A stretch of DNA of 64,000 nt from Phaffia rhodozyma. Taxonomy: Eukaryota > Basidiomycota > Tremellomycetes > Cystofilobasidiales > Mrakiaceae. The notes under the pieces were generated by a model. It did not search any database, was not told where the DNA came from, and saw only the letters and a program-made list of their open reading frames with translations. This document shows positions 46,037 to 57,595 of this stretch, piece by piece. Location: NCBI GenBank assembly GCA_014706385.1, contig JACGZH010000008.1, forward strand, positions 1,054,001-1,118,000, given 5' to 3'. How positions within the stretch are numbered: position 1 is the stretch's first letter; the number at the start of each line of letters is the position of its first letter. The translations under genes and the position numbers were made by a program.

Positions 46037-48020
46037 ATGGCAACGTCAACTACCACCCCAAATAGTTCAGCAGAACTCCCTCCAGTGTCCACGCTGGAGG
46101 GATTCTTATGTGGAGGTCTAGCTGCTGTGACGGCTGTTACCTTCTGTTAGCTGTCTCTCAACACTTCTCTCTTTCGACGCTTCTTGTCTTCTGATCTTTT
46201 CGTAATCGTTCTTTCTTCTCTCTTTTGCTCCATTCCCTCTTCATACAGCTAACATCCCAGAGGTGTGCAAAACTCGACTTCAGCTCCAAGGTGAGCTAGG
46301 AAAGATGACTGAGAAGGTATACAGCAGCGTGTTTGATGTTGCAAGGAAGACTTGGAAGAATGAAGGAATCAGAGGGTTGCAAAGAGGTCTGGGAACGGCT
46401 GTAGGTGTTTCTTTTCGTTGTTCTCAAGACTTGACGTTCTTGGTTCAAATCTGATGTATTTTCTTTGAGAACTGAACAGTACGGCTACCAGGTAATACAG
46501 GTTCTTATCTCTTAGAAAAGCAGTCAGTCCGGTTAATCAACTCCATTTTTCGATTTGAATAGGTCCTTTTGAACGGATCTCGTCTAGGGTTCTATGAACC
46601 AATCCGTCGATCTGCAATGAAGCTTGTGGGTAAGAGCCCGGATGATCAGAACTTTGCTGTAGCAGTAGCTGCAGGTGCTGGAAGTGGTTGTATCGGAGGT
46701 TGGTCTTCTTCTTTTCCAGCTATCTTATCTCTGGGCATGTACTGAAAATTCACCCCTTCAGCCTCCCTTGGAAATCCTCTCTACCTTGTCAAGGCTCGAA
46801 TGCAGGTCAGGCCCTTTCAACTCGCTGAACCCTGATGTTGATATATTTGTTTACGCATCCACGTTCGTAACCAAATAGGCATACTCTCCTTTCCTTCCAG
46901 TCGGCGCACAACATAATTACAAGTCCAGTTTCGATGCCTTCCGGCAAATTCATAAAGCAGAGGGTTTCCGAGGAATGTTTCGGTATGTTCTGTCTAACCT
47001 GCAAGAGCTAATGAGGAGATTAAGTATTTGTGAGGTAATTCTAAATATCTGTTGTCTGAATCCGCTGCCTCTGACGTGGAAACAAACAGGGGTATAGACG
47101 CAGCGATTCTGCGGACGGGAATGGGAAGCTCGGTAAGGATCCTCGATTCTTTTTCTTCACTTCTGATCACTTATTGACTCCGCCTAGAATCATTTGCTAA
47201 TCAAACGTCGCTGTATAGGTGCAACTTCCTTCATATTTCTTTGCCAAGAACTTGCTGACAGAAAACGGATTGACCTCACCGACTAGTTTCTGGACGTATC
47301 TCCTCAGCAGTAGTTTCTCTGGAATTTGTGTTTGTGTAAGTCCTGACTGCACCGCTAGCCTTCTCGCGTTATCTGCTGTATTGAAGAGTAATGGCAAACA
47401 TGAGTATACGCGTATTCACTCTCTCTCTTTGTTTCTTCTATCTTGAAACCAGATTGTGATGCAACCCGCCGACACTGTCCTGACACGGATGTATAACCGT
47501 GCGTTCTGTCAATCTATCTTGACTGTTGACAGTCGAATGCAGTCATTCTGAAACCCACTAATGCCAATTAACGTACACTTTGCTTCTGCCGACCTTGCGC
47601 GTCTTTAGAGCCCACGGAGGTTCTTCCTAACGGGCGCTCGAAAGGACTGCTCTACAAGAGCCCTATCGACTGCATGATCCAGACTACAAAGTCCGAGGGC
47701 TTCTTCGGACTGTACAAGGGAAGCACCGCTCACTTCTTGAGAATTGCCCCGCATACTGTCATTACTCTAGGTTTGTATTGAGTCTGTTCTTCTTGTTCTG
47801 TTCATAGCCGTTACTAGTGCTGACAATTTATGGTCCGCCCTCCAATTGCATACTACACAGTCGCCAACGAGGTCAGTCAATCACCGATTTCCTTGCGCTG
47901 TTAAGAGAGTAGCCCGGAACAATACGTATCTGATTTCTTCTGTCTTGTCTTTTAACACCCAAGCTCATCGTCAACCAATATCAGCAGTACAAGGCTCGTC
48001 ATGCAGCTGTCGAAGTTTAG
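46037..48020 (+). CDS. OAC1: Mitochondrial oxaloacetate carrier (SLC25 family, Oac1-like)
   Basis: Inner-membrane carrier with three repeats and introns throughout. The start is MATSTTTPNSSAELPPVSTL, followed by TM1 FLCGGLAAVTAVTFSNIPEV. Unlike most SLC25 members, the repeat 1 motif is NIPEVCKTRLQLQGEL. Repeat 2 has ASLGNPLYLVKARMQAYSP and FRQIHKAEGFRGMFRGIDAA. Repeat 3 has VMQPADTVLTRMYNQP and SEGFFGLYKGSTAHFLRIAP, then HTVITLVANELI. RTGMGSSVQLPSYFFAKN and QPADTVLTRMYNQP match Oac1 and the SLC25A34/35 branch. Oac1 imports oxaloacetate, sulfate and, in yeast, exports alpha-isopropylmalate for leucine synthesis; the substrate range here is by homology. The stop is at 48018-48020. Confidence 0.92.
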
Positions 48021-48654
48021 TTTTTCTACACAAAAATGTATCATGTCAATTTGAGAGCCAACAGAAAGCAAAGTTTCGTGTACCTGTCTACCTAGCAGTA
48101 TTGACTCGCGGACAAGATGGAAACCTCTCCGCTTTCGCTTACTAATACTTGCTGTACCTTGCATCGCACTTACCCTCTCCATTAAGAACTCCTTTCCCGA
48201 ACGATCACGCTTGAAGAGGTACTATCCAGCAGAACGGGCCGTACCTCGATCTTCATAGGTTCGAACGGGTTCCTAACATAAATTCGTCCGACGGTCCTGT
48301 CTTCCTTTGTGCCTTGAAACTCCAGCGATTATAGTGGCTCTGCTCTCGTTCAAACCCTCGACCTGAATAACTCTAATACCGTCCTGATTCACCAAAGAAA
48401 TCTCGTTCCTGTCCGATGGACGTGGGCGCATTCTTTCCATGCATCGGAAACAGAATCGTTGAAGTGTATAAAACCCTGAGAGGATGTCGATCTTCGGATG
48501 TATCTATTCTTCTTCCCCCATTCTGACCTCCTCTTTCCCAACACATTCTTTTGTTGATTTGTTCTTGATTGAAACTAGAAGAACACCACAGCCCCTTCTT
48601 ACATTCTTTCTTGACTCGTTTACTTTCGTTTTCTCCTTGACCGGATCGACCACA
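48021..48654. other. Intergenic, promoter of the Ser-rich gene
   Basis: Includes the 3' UTR of the carrier and a leader for the next gene. It contains no recognisable coding segment. Confidence 0.35.
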
Positions 48655-49197
48655 ATGTCTTTTGCCAACAACACGAGCGGACTAGTGAAGGAACTGCAGT
48701 GTAAGCCTTAGCTTTCCCCTCTTTTCACTTCCAGTTTTGTCTTTTTCTCTCTGTTCTTGGCTCTTTTCTCAAATTTCGACAGTCTTTCTTTCTATCCTTC
48801 AGCTATGAAAGAGGTAGGACTCCAGAAGTCATCGAATCTGATTCGGCCGACTCCTCGAGGGCCCAACCGATCCGCTCGATCGTTCTCCATTTCATCCTCG
48901 GTCTCGTCCTCGGTCTCATCCTCGACCTCGTCCTCTTCATCTTCCTCCTCTACCAATTCATCCCGCTCCGCATTCACTTTCCTTCGGAGCCCACCGGTCT
49001 TGAACTCGACGCCGATTCCTATCAGGCTGAGGGACTCGCCTTTGCTTTTAGATCCCACCTCGCCATTCTTCAGGAGGTCTTCCATGCCATCGTCGCTGAC
49101 GAAGCAGGCTGAGACTGGAGAAGAAACAAAGGTCAGGAAGCCTATGCAACCAATCAAGTTCCAGAGAAGGTTTCCCAACCTTCCCCGACCTCAGTAG
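48655..49197 (+). CDS. Ser-rich low-complexity protein, unrecognised
   Basis: Two exons join in phase: 48655-48700 (MSFANNTSGLVKELQ) and about 48804-49197, across a GTAAGC...CTTCAG intron. The product is about 145 residues. It has a run of Ser with Val and Thr spacers encoded by an imperfect (TCC TCG GTC) repeat around 48890-48960. Short Pro-directed sites follow (RSPPV, DSPLL, DPTSP), then a basic end (MQPIKFQRRFPNLPRPQ). The RRSSMP and RSPP sites suggest phosphorylation. It is probably disordered. No function is proposed. Confidence 0.6.
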
Positions 49198-49595
49198 TTG
49201 TATGATGAATTCTCTATCTATCCCTGTTTTTATTCGTTATATTTCCTAGGGTTTATGGCCTCCACTCTTACTTCTTTGGGTTCAAGTTCAGGGCGTTTCT
49301 TTCTTTTCCTGGGTCTACACATCTATCCCTCAATCTCTTCTATTCCTTTTGGGTTCTTTAGGGACATTTTTTTTCTTTAACGAACATCCCTTTTAAATCC
49401 ACTATTTTCCGTCTTTATTTCCTGGGCATATATTTCATCCATCCATCTTCTCAATCTACAGCACATCTCATTCCTTGATGATTTAAAATCAAACATTAAT
49501 TTATATTGGGTTTACGGTTGTCCTTTCCTTATTAACTCTTGACAAGCGAATCTAGTTCCTTCCTCTTCCCTCCCTTTTCTTCTCTTCTTTGGGCT
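49198..49595. other. Convergent 3' intergenic region
   Basis: T-rich sequence between two convergent genes. No feature was recognised. Confidence 0.35.
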
Positions 49596-51122
49596 TCATC
49601 TCGTCAGGACATCCACACCGTTCGGAGTGATAAGCACCTGATGCTCGTACTGAGCGGATCTTGCGCCAGCCTTTTCAAGAAGCGATTAAAAGAGTATCAG
49701 TTAGCATCCGGCCCTGTTCCAGACGATGAAGACAAGATCGAGACAAACCTTAGTAACAACGGTCCAACCATCGTCCCACATGTGACCTCCACCGATATCA
49801 CCGTCTTTGTCTATAAAGATTTGCTCGATCGAAGGCTCGATCGTAAAGCAGTCTCCGGGCTGCATGATATCTTGTTCTGTGTTTCTGTTATGTAGTACCC
49901 AAGGCGGGTGGTGAAAGACTCTAGATATTCCGTGACTTGTATTCATACGAAAAGGAAAAACAACAACAACAACGACAATAGATGGCATACAGCGAACGGC
50001 GAGTTAGTTGATGGAAGTGAAAAGGGGAAGATGAAAAGAGAAGGAAGCGTTCTTACCCGGAAAAGAGATCAGATACTAGGAAGCCTTGGCTCTCTGTGAA
50101 TGATTCTATAGCTTCTCCAATCTGGCTGTACGGTACTTCTGGTCCGCAGACTGAGATTCCCTTTTCGAGCGCTTCCCTCGCTACTTCACATAGCTCTCTT
50201 CCTTCCGAATCCTGCCATGTATATATCAAATTAAATTGTGTACAAACGTAGACTCATTCAGCCCGAGAGCAACACAATAGAAATAACAGCCAGACAAAGA
50301 GAGGAGACTGACTAAATCAGGTAGCATGAACGTTGCGCTTGTGTCTCCATGGTATCCATCGAGATAAAGTGTGATGTCGAGATTGACTAGATCATGTGAG
50401 TCTAGTGGTCGACTATAGGTAAGGTTGGTTTGCAGTAGTGATTAGTCAGTCTGTATTTTGACTTTGAACAAACAAATGAACTGATAGAGAAGAGATTCAC
50501 TCGTCAGGGATGCCGTGAGCAATGACCTGATCCAAAGAGCGAAAAAGTAAGATCTTGATTAGTTGGAAGCAGGGATACGAAGCGCATTAAAAGTCTGGGA
50601 TGGGACGGACGAGCTCACGTTGTTGACGCTTGAACAGAGTGATTTAGGGAAGGCAGAATATCCCAATGGCGAAGGATATGCTCCTTTAGAGATTATAAGT
50701 TCGTGTATGCGCTTGTCTATCTCGGCGGTTGTGACTCCTGGCTGGGTAGACGAAAAAGAGAACGAAACGTGAGCCTCTGGCGACGTCTAGCCCAGAATGA
50801 CGTACCTTACCTTGACCATCTCGCCAGCCTGTTTGAGAACATCTCTTGCCAATGCAGCAGCCTTTCTCACTTTGAGCTCTTCTTCCGTTCCTAGATCGAT
50901 CCGACCACCTTCTGGGATAAGGCTGACTGGTTCGAGTGGAGATAAGCCGGTGTGAATTGACCAGAAATCTCTGGGAACATAATGTGGGATGGGTATATGC
51001 GCGGGAACAGGAAACGGTTGTGGGAACGAAGTAATCTGTTCTTTCGGGGGATATAGCGGGATGAACCTGCCAAACTGAGAGCTAGGTATCTGTCTTGTCA
51101 ATCTCGTCAATGTCGCTCTCAT
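49596..51122 (-). CDS. Type I methionine aminopeptidase, mitochondrial
   Basis: Removes the initiator Met from proteins made in the organelle. The start at 51122 gives MRATLTRLTRQIPSSQFGRF, an Arg/Thr/Ser presequence without acidic residues. The linker HYVPRDFWSIHTG resembles the PxYV segment of MAP1D. The pita-bread fold shows RKAAALARDVLKQAG, YPSPLGYSAFPKSLCSSVN, and all metal and catalytic residues: His in VNNVIAHGIPD, Asp in LVNLDITLYLDGYHGDTSA (two), His in GISRVFHHPPW, Glu in GDCFTIEPS and Glu in YEHQVLITPNG. It lacks the N-terminal zinc fingers of cytosolic MetAP1. About six exons are needed. The stop is at 49596-49598. It is divergent from the gene at 51647. Confidence 0.92.
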
Positions 51123-51646
51123 CGATTATAACAGCAGTGAAAGGAAGGATGATGGAGGAACGAGATGAAGTTGACAGGGTGGAGGTGACAGGAAAAAGAC
51201 GAGCGTAACCACTGTGGCCAGAATAACGGCGGGCACGTGGTTTCGGATTAACTATTCTGTAACCAAGGGTCTAGACCTTTAATTTACGCTCCAATTCTTT
51301 TGTGCTTTTTTTCTTTACCTGCACTTTCGTTTCTCGTTCTTGATCTCGTCCGACTTCATCTTTATTTGGTGTTTCCTCTTGTTCTTGGTTTTGCGTTCTT
51401 TCTTTTCTTTTGGGTTTCTCTTTTCTCCTTCACTCACCTCCTCTGCTGGTTCTTCCTCTCTCATATACACGCTTGAGAAGGAAAGAACAACAACAACAAA
51501 CATACATCCTTTCTGCCGCTTGTCTCTATCTTTTTTTCTTCCTTCTTTCTATATATCTTTCTTTCTTTCTTCTTTCTATATATCTTTCTTTCTTTCTTGT
51601 TCGCTTCTATCTTGTTCGCTTCCACAGTCAGCTCGCTTCTATCAAC
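51123..51646. promoter_or_regulatory. Divergent promoter with pyrimidine tandem repeats
   Basis: Lies between the MetAP start (minus) and the start at 51647 (plus). The right half is almost pure pyrimidine on the plus strand. It contains two exact 27-bp copies at 51543-51569 and 51570-51596, each a TTTC run around a TATATAT core, followed by an imperfect repeat of TTGTTCGCTTC. Confidence 0.6.
51543..51596 (+). repeat. Two tandem 27-bp copies with TATATAT core
   Basis: The unit TTCTTTCTATATATC + TTTCTTTCTTTC occurs twice with no mismatch. It lies 51-104 bp upstream of the ATG at 51647, so it may be in the 5' UTR or the core promoter. Slippage at a CT-rich tract is the simplest origin. Confidence 0.75.
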
Positions 51647-52499
51647 ATGGAGCGTTCGCCATCTTCCGACGTTATACCAGCTCCAGGTCAGGTCTCCTTC
51701 TTTCCGTCGACAACTGCCAGACCTTCTTTCGTGCCTCATTCGTCCCCGAGGTCATCCACCTCGTCTTTCTCGGCCTCCCCTCCGATCCCTGGTCTGGCAG
51801 AGCTTAACCTGAACTCGGACGACACTGCCTCGACATCATCCTCTCCATCCAAAAACGCTATACCGGCCGATCCATCGGATCCAAACTTTGAATTCGGAGA
51901 AGCGGTATTCCATCAAAGGCGAGCGGCCTGGCTTGCTCTGCCTGCCTCACGGAACGAAAGAAAAGAGCAAAAAAGCCCCGGTCGGCTGGGTCTGCTGGAA
52001 GAAGTGTTGGACGAGCTCCCAGAGGGAAACATTCCCGATGATATATGGAAGGGAGGTCTCGAAGGAGTCTGGAGGGGCTTGATTGGAGGTAGGCGTGAGT
52101 CTTTCCAATCCTTGAACTTCTCTTCTTCTCCTTTTGATTGTGCTCGTGCGTGTCTTGAACAATGTGTCGTTCTGGAACTCTCACTTCTAAAAGGCCTAGC
52201 AAATCCTATGCCGCTCCCAACGGTCATCAAGGTATGCTTTCCCGTTTTTCCTTGGTCATCTCTCGTTTGTGTTGACCGCTCAAAAAGTTCCCCCCTCCTC
52301 CTTCATCCAGGTTCTCAAAGCAGGCTGGATCAAGGATGGGACATGGCCAACCAACTATATCACTGGCCCTTCGTCCTCTCCTCCGTTGATCCCTCCGCTT
52401 TCAGCTGTTGAACAACCTATCATCCCCCCAAACTTTGCCCCCATCCCCGACGCTCTCTCTCCAGAATCCAACCAAAATTCTGGCCTCGTTACTGATTGA
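51647..52499 (+). CDS. Possible DUF4050/Gag1-like clamp-domain protein (224 aa)
   Basis: Three exons (51647-52094, 52194-52231, 52311-52499) sum to 225 codons including the stop. The N-terminal 60 residues are Ser/Pro-rich and disordered. The conserved-looking part is FEFGEAVFHQRRAAWLALPA, LLEEVLDELPEGNIPDDIWK and LEGVWRGLIGG, then LANPMPLPTVIKVLKAGWIK and DGTWP. The paired motifs RRAAWL and the later W-x-x-D-G-x-W-P resemble the DUF4050 (Gag1-like clamp) family as I remember it. That is a pattern match, not a search result. The C-terminus is Pro-rich. No signal peptide or TM helix is seen. Confidence 0.65.
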
Positions 52500-53360
52500 C
52501 AAATAAGCCTTAGTCCAGTAAGACAAAGTATCTCTCCTCATCGTTCGGACGACCAAGCACAGGGTGGATCTTCGACCTCCATATCAAGTACTTCGACTTT
52601 CCCGGCTTCCACAGTTTTACTTGGTTCCACTCTCAAATAAGACTCTTATCCAATTTAATTAAATCTCTGCCCTCCTCTTTCTCGTCTCTCTGCTCTTCAA
52701 TTCTTCATAAAATAACATAAACTCGTAGTGTTATTTTGATCATCTGGCGCTCTAGAATCTCTAATCTTCAACAATGTATCGATAACTCTCCTCTTTCTTC
52801 CTCTTTTTCTATACACATCCATATTCGACTCTGCATCGGATTGCACGGTCTCCGTCTCTTTACCTTATCATATATGAGTTCTAGAATCTTGTCTCATCTC
52901 GTTTTCACCCCAATTCCTTTTTGGCTATTCCAATTTCGTTGCTATTGATTGTGCTATTGTCGAGATATTGAGTCGTTAAGAAGAGGAGAAGAGAGAAGTA
53001 AAGGGAAAGGCAAAGCAATCAAAAAAAGGGCGTCGTGCTGACGTGTTTTGTCTGGAGACTTTCTCTTTTTCAGTCTACCTGTTTTTAAAGCCCTTTGCTC
53101 TTTGCTTTTCCTTTATCGGTTGCTCGCTTCGCTTGTCTCTATTGAGCAACGCACATCATCCCACTCCATCCTAATGCATTTTTACAGTGATGATCATCTC
53201 GAACGAAATAGAGATGGATCCGGATGAGAACAAAGAAGGAGAGAGAAAAAACGACGTTTGATCATACAAGTTTTCGACCTTCCCTCTCGCCGGCTCGCTG
53301 ACTTCCCTTCTTTCTCCCCCCTCTATCCCTCTCGTCTTGCTACGTTGCCTCCCAGATGAC
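52500..53360. other. Convergent 3' intergenic region, about 860 bp
   Basis: Mixed CT-rich and AT-rich sequence between two convergent genes. A 70-codon plus-strand frame (52736-52948) has no domain. No RNA gene or repeat was recognised. Confidence 0.4.
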
Positions 53361-55236
53361 TTATTTAGTCATGTACTGATCCAACAAGATCTGTTTTCTC
53401 CTATCCAATAAGACTTTGTCCATCTGACTCTTCGTCAACAACGTCGGTCGTTCTAGATCCTTTTGGTTGAGGATACCTATCCCTATGAAACCCACTCCTG
53501 CTGCTCCGGTTGTATTTGCGCTCGTGCCATGCATGAGGCTAGCACTGGTGTCGGTCGGAGATTCGGAATCCGGATCGGTCAACTTGAGTTTTTTGGAGGA
53601 CTCATCCTCGGTCGGCTCCTCCTCAGAAACAGCCTGGGCCTGCCCGTCATCTTCCTCTGCCGATCGTTTTGATGGGCCGGTCGTCGGTGCTGTTGTTGTT
53701 GCTGCTGTTGACGATGATGGTTGGACAGGGGTTATACGAGGGAAAGGAGGGATGGATTCAGTTGATGCCCCCAATAGGTTTGATACCCTCTCGAACCCTG
53801 CTATCCAATCTGTTTTTTTTTTTTTTGGTCGTTCATCCATCAAGAACAAACAAACACGTACGCATATATTACGCGATAAGCAAAGAAAACGTAGGTGATC
53901 GACTTGAACGAGATAGAAAGAACCAAAGAACATACCACTCTCTTCTCGTTCTCTCTCGGCATCGAGGACGGTACCGTCCGTCTCGTCTAGATCTCCATAA
54001 TACTCCGGTCCTTGGTTCCTGTATCGTCTAAAGAGTTCGGCCCTTTGAGACTCGTCTGTCTCTGCCACCGCTATCGAAACGAAAGGAGAAGAAGGGGAGA
54101 GAGTGAAGAGAGAATATTAGACGTCAGGTTCCAAAGATAGAGGGTGCATTTCTTCACGCGTCTGGTCGACGAACCTTTTTTCGAGAAGAGTTCTTTCACT
54201 CCGGGCAATTCCTTTGCTCGACCGAAATATCTGGAGGACCGATCCAAAAGAATGTCAACAGATGGCCTTCACTTTGGCTTGAATTTCTAGAAGAGGACGG
54301 AAGAAAAGGACATACTTGTAACCCCTGGTCCCGGGGACTTCCTTTCCATCCTCATCAACCATAGCGGTACTTCGTTTATAGTTTGCTCCACCAAGACTGA
54401 CGATCTGTCGCTCATAGTGACCCTTTTCTCGCATGAGCTTATTAATCTCGTCGTTCAAGTCTCTGATTTCATAATCAGTTAATCCGGCTAGATATCGGTT
54501 CGGCAGTTTGTGAAAGGGGGGGAAGAAGAAACAAGAAGAAGACGATATTCCATTCCTCCTGTCAGACCATGATTCTATGCAGACTGACCGATGGAAATAA
54601 AGTCCTTCGAGGAGGAAAAGAAAAGTCAAGAGGAGATGTTAAAAAGGGAGGACAAACCATCCTGAATCTTTGAAACCTTCCGACTGATCTCCCTCAAGAT
54701 CTCTCCTCTGTACCGCTCACAATCCTTCAGATTATCAACCGAGCTCGCCAATCTTGGTCGTCTCCCTCCCTTTGGTCTGGCGAACCCGAGCTCGACCTGT
54801 TGGGCCTCTCGGAATCGATAGAGCATCGATCTGGTTTCATCCGAAAGGATGTAAGAAAGAAAAGAGGGAGGAAAAGGACGCGTTCAGCCTCAATTGACTT
54901 CTTTCTGGTTCTTGGTTGAGATTCAGCCAGAGCCTTCATCAAACACGCCTTCTCATCCATTCGTCTTCGTAAACCATACATTTCAACTGTAGCTGTTCAA
55001 GAAAGAATCTCCGACCGAACACTCATACAGTCGATCTTCAGAAGACCCCTTCTCCAACTCCAGCTCGACCGACGCGAGATCCAGAAAGAATGGAAAGAAA
55101 AAATAGATACGCACTGTGATTTCTCTTCATTTCGAGCCTACAGACGTGATCGATTGAGGAAAGTCCCCAGTACGAAAACAATACAAGGGCAACAGCGATG
55201 AGAATAAAGGATCAAAGGGAGGAAATCCCAAAGAAA

Positions 55237-55269
<33 letters not shown>

Positions 55270-55337
55270 ACATTGAATAAATGGATCTCGGATGTGGAAA
55301 TGCCGGGGACTCTCAATTGAACTCAAACACATACCAT
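53361..55337 (-). CDS. ISY1: Pre-mRNA splicing factor Isy1
   Basis: A component of the NineTeen (Prp19)-associated complex in the spliceosome; it contacts the active site during the first catalytic step. Seven coding exons (55337-55335, 55137-55115, 54830-54658, 54487-54316, 54230-54175, 54070-53936, 53797-53361) sum to 333 codons including the stop. The protein begins MARNEEKSQSMLYRFREAQQ and continues EILREISRKVSKIQDAGLTD, YEIRDLNDEINKLMREKGHY, GTRGYKYFGRAKELPGVKEL and ESQRAELFRRYRNQGPEYYG. All of these match Isy1. The C-terminal third is acidic and Ser/Thr-rich, then has a basic helix (LLDRRKQILLDQYMTK). The first coding exon is only the ATG, directly followed by the donor GTATGT. Intron 1 carries an (AG)n tract, and intron 2 is long for this genome (284 nt). 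Confidence 0.93.
55239..55268. repeat. (AG)15 microsatellite inside ISY1 intron 1
   Basis: Uninterrupted AG dinucleotides. On the transcribed strand this is a (CT)n tract in the first intron of ISY1, 101 nt upstream of its 3' splice site (55138). Confidence 0.85.
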
Positions 55338-56077
55338 TGTTGTGAATCAATCTGCCGACACGTCTTTCTTCAAATTCCAAGCTCAAGCACTATCTCTAAA
55401 GAACAGTTCTGGGTCAACCGAGAGGGAGACAAAGGAGGGGGAAGAGGGAAAGATTGAGGAAGAAGATAGTTTGAAGGGCGTGTGAGGTTTGATGGTTAGG
55501 ATATCAAAACGCCTTATGGCCGCTTGGGGGTTGATCTGATGGATTGGTTACGCCTGATGTAACCACAATCGTTACCGTTCACGTTTTCCTTGTACACAGA
55601 CAGACACCTGATTTCTTGGTTGAAGGGAATGGGACCGATATGTACGTATCCATTTATATTGGACGATGATAGATATTTATATAGTGAAAACAAGGTTTTT
55701 TTAAGCAAGATGATGTCTATTCTGATGAACGGAGAGAGGTACGAGAGAGATACGAGAGATGAAAGAAAAACGATAAGAACAGCGCAAAGAAGAGTACGAG
55801 ACAGAATAAGTAAGTAGACAAAGAGAGGAAACAACGAAGTAAATGAGATAGTTACGAAACGATAACGTTACCGAAGAAAGCCAATAGGACCAACTTTTAC
55901 AGTATGACTCTAATGTCAACGCCAGAAAGAGAGGCAGAGAAGAAGGAGAAACATGGTACAACGATGACGCAGAGGATATATAAGAACGAATAACGGGAGA
56001 CAATCCGAGAGAGCCAGCCAAAGGGAACACGAAAAGAAGATTGAAAATGAGGAGAGAAAAGAGCAGGAGAGAAAGAC
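55338..56077. other. Intergenic between ISY1 and the Zn2Cys6 gene
   Basis: Holds the ISY1 promoter and the 3' UTR of the Zn2Cys6 gene. Purine-rich stretches produce long but featureless minus-strand frames rich in Ser, Leu and Phe. No gene is called. Confidence 0.4.
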
Positions 56078-57595
56078 TTAATCCGCTCCCCAAAGCTTAT
56101 AAGTCGACTCGACCAGTCCGGAATCCCCCTGACGGACCGACATAGACTGTAGGCCTAGATCGATATCAAACCCTGTGCCCAGATTCAGACCCAAACCTAA
56201 GCCCGGACCGATGAGGATGGGGACGTTGTGATTTGTCTGTTCTTCGAAAGGAACAGTTGAAAATCCAGCGGCTGGACTAGAGCGGGACGTTCGGAGCGGG
56301 CGGTGGCCTGGTCGATGAGCCAGCTGAGGGTACGCGTCTGGATGAACGGGCCCAGGGGCCACTCCAGGCCAAGTTAGTGGCGATGGACAAGGTGATAGAG
56401 AGGAAGATGAGGAAGACGAAGATAGCGAGGATGGTGGGAAGATAGAATGGATCGAAGAGATCGACCATGAGTGGGCCGGTCTTCTCGTTCTGTCCAATAA
56501 CGGCCGAGAATGCGTTTTCTTTTCGGACTCAGGCGAACGACGAACTGAACTCGACCAGCGAGAACTGTCCTGTTCGGGAGAACGAGGGAAGTGACTGGAC
56601 CAACGGGATCCATCTGGAAACTGTGGATGAGAAGCTTCCGGGCTGAAGAGGTTCGTATGAGGATTCAAATGAGGGCCCTTGTCCGTTTGAACCGGTGAGC
56701 GGGATGAGTCAAACAAGGTGGACGAGAGAGGGCTAGGAGTAGGAAGAAATGTCGCTGTCGATGCTGTCGCTGTTGTTGTAGAGCAAGACGACGAAGAAAA
56801 GGAAGGAGGACGGGGCGAGGGGGCGAAATATGAAGGCTGGAGAACGGATGGGAATTGGCGCGGTGGACTCCGTCGGTCAGGAAAAGGGGAAAAGGTCTGT
56901 GAGAGATTCGAAGGGGGAGTGAGCAAGGATAGCCAGGAAGAGGAAGTTCTTGAGGGAAGGATCCAAGGATGATTCAACGACTGACCTTATTCTGGGGAGA
57001 CCAACCCTTGACCAACAGACCATCCTCATCACCGATTTCGGTGACTTCCGACCGGATGTCTCCTCTCCTTGCCTTCAAGTTGTTTTTTCGGTCTCTGGCC
57101 GCGCGGGCTTGTTCTTCTGATACCTCAGTATACACGCATGATCTATTGAGGCGGGAGCAACTCTTGCACGGATCGTCCCCTGAACAGCCCGTTTTTCTGA
57201 GAGAGATGGAAAAATCCCCAAGGTATAAGAGAGAGAGAGAGAGGAATAAAAATCGTCAGAAGATCGGAATAAGACGGCCAAATGAAAAAGGAGCGTTCCG
57301 ATTAACGAAGCCTAAGAAAGACGGACCTGCTTCGACATGAATCGCAAGCCCTTCGAACTCTGGTGTGTTTACTCGTCCTTGAGCCTGACCAAGACCGAGG
57401 CCACGAGGGCCAAGGAGACCAACGAGGGTGATGGTCGGCTGCCGGCGCTGTTGTCATCATCCCCGTAGGTGTAGACACTTCTGAGGGTACGGCTGATGGG
57501 AAGGATACACCGAGGGAAGAACCCGAGGATGATGAGGATGATGCGATGGATGATGTTGCGAATGGTGATGGCACTGGTGTGAGAGTAGGATTCAT
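56078..57595 (-). CDS. Zn2Cys6 binuclear-cluster transcription factor (432 aa)
   Basis: Three exons (57595-57327, 57196-56986, 56896-56078) sum to 433 codons including the stop. I chose the start at 57595 (MNPTLTPVPSP) because an earlier in-frame ATG would add a hydrophobic, UTR-like leader. The cluster spans the first splice junction: RVRRACDSCRSR + KTGCSGDDPCKSCSRLNRSC, with spacing C-x2-C-x6-C-x5-C-x2-C-x6-C as in Gal4-type domains. A basic linker, ARAARDRKNNLKARRGDI, follows. The rest is disordered, Ser/Pro-rich, with a hydrophobic Gly-rich segment (VPILIGPGLGLGLNLGTGFD). No fungal_trans middle domain is present, which makes it a short member of the class. The target is unknown. Confidence 0.85.
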
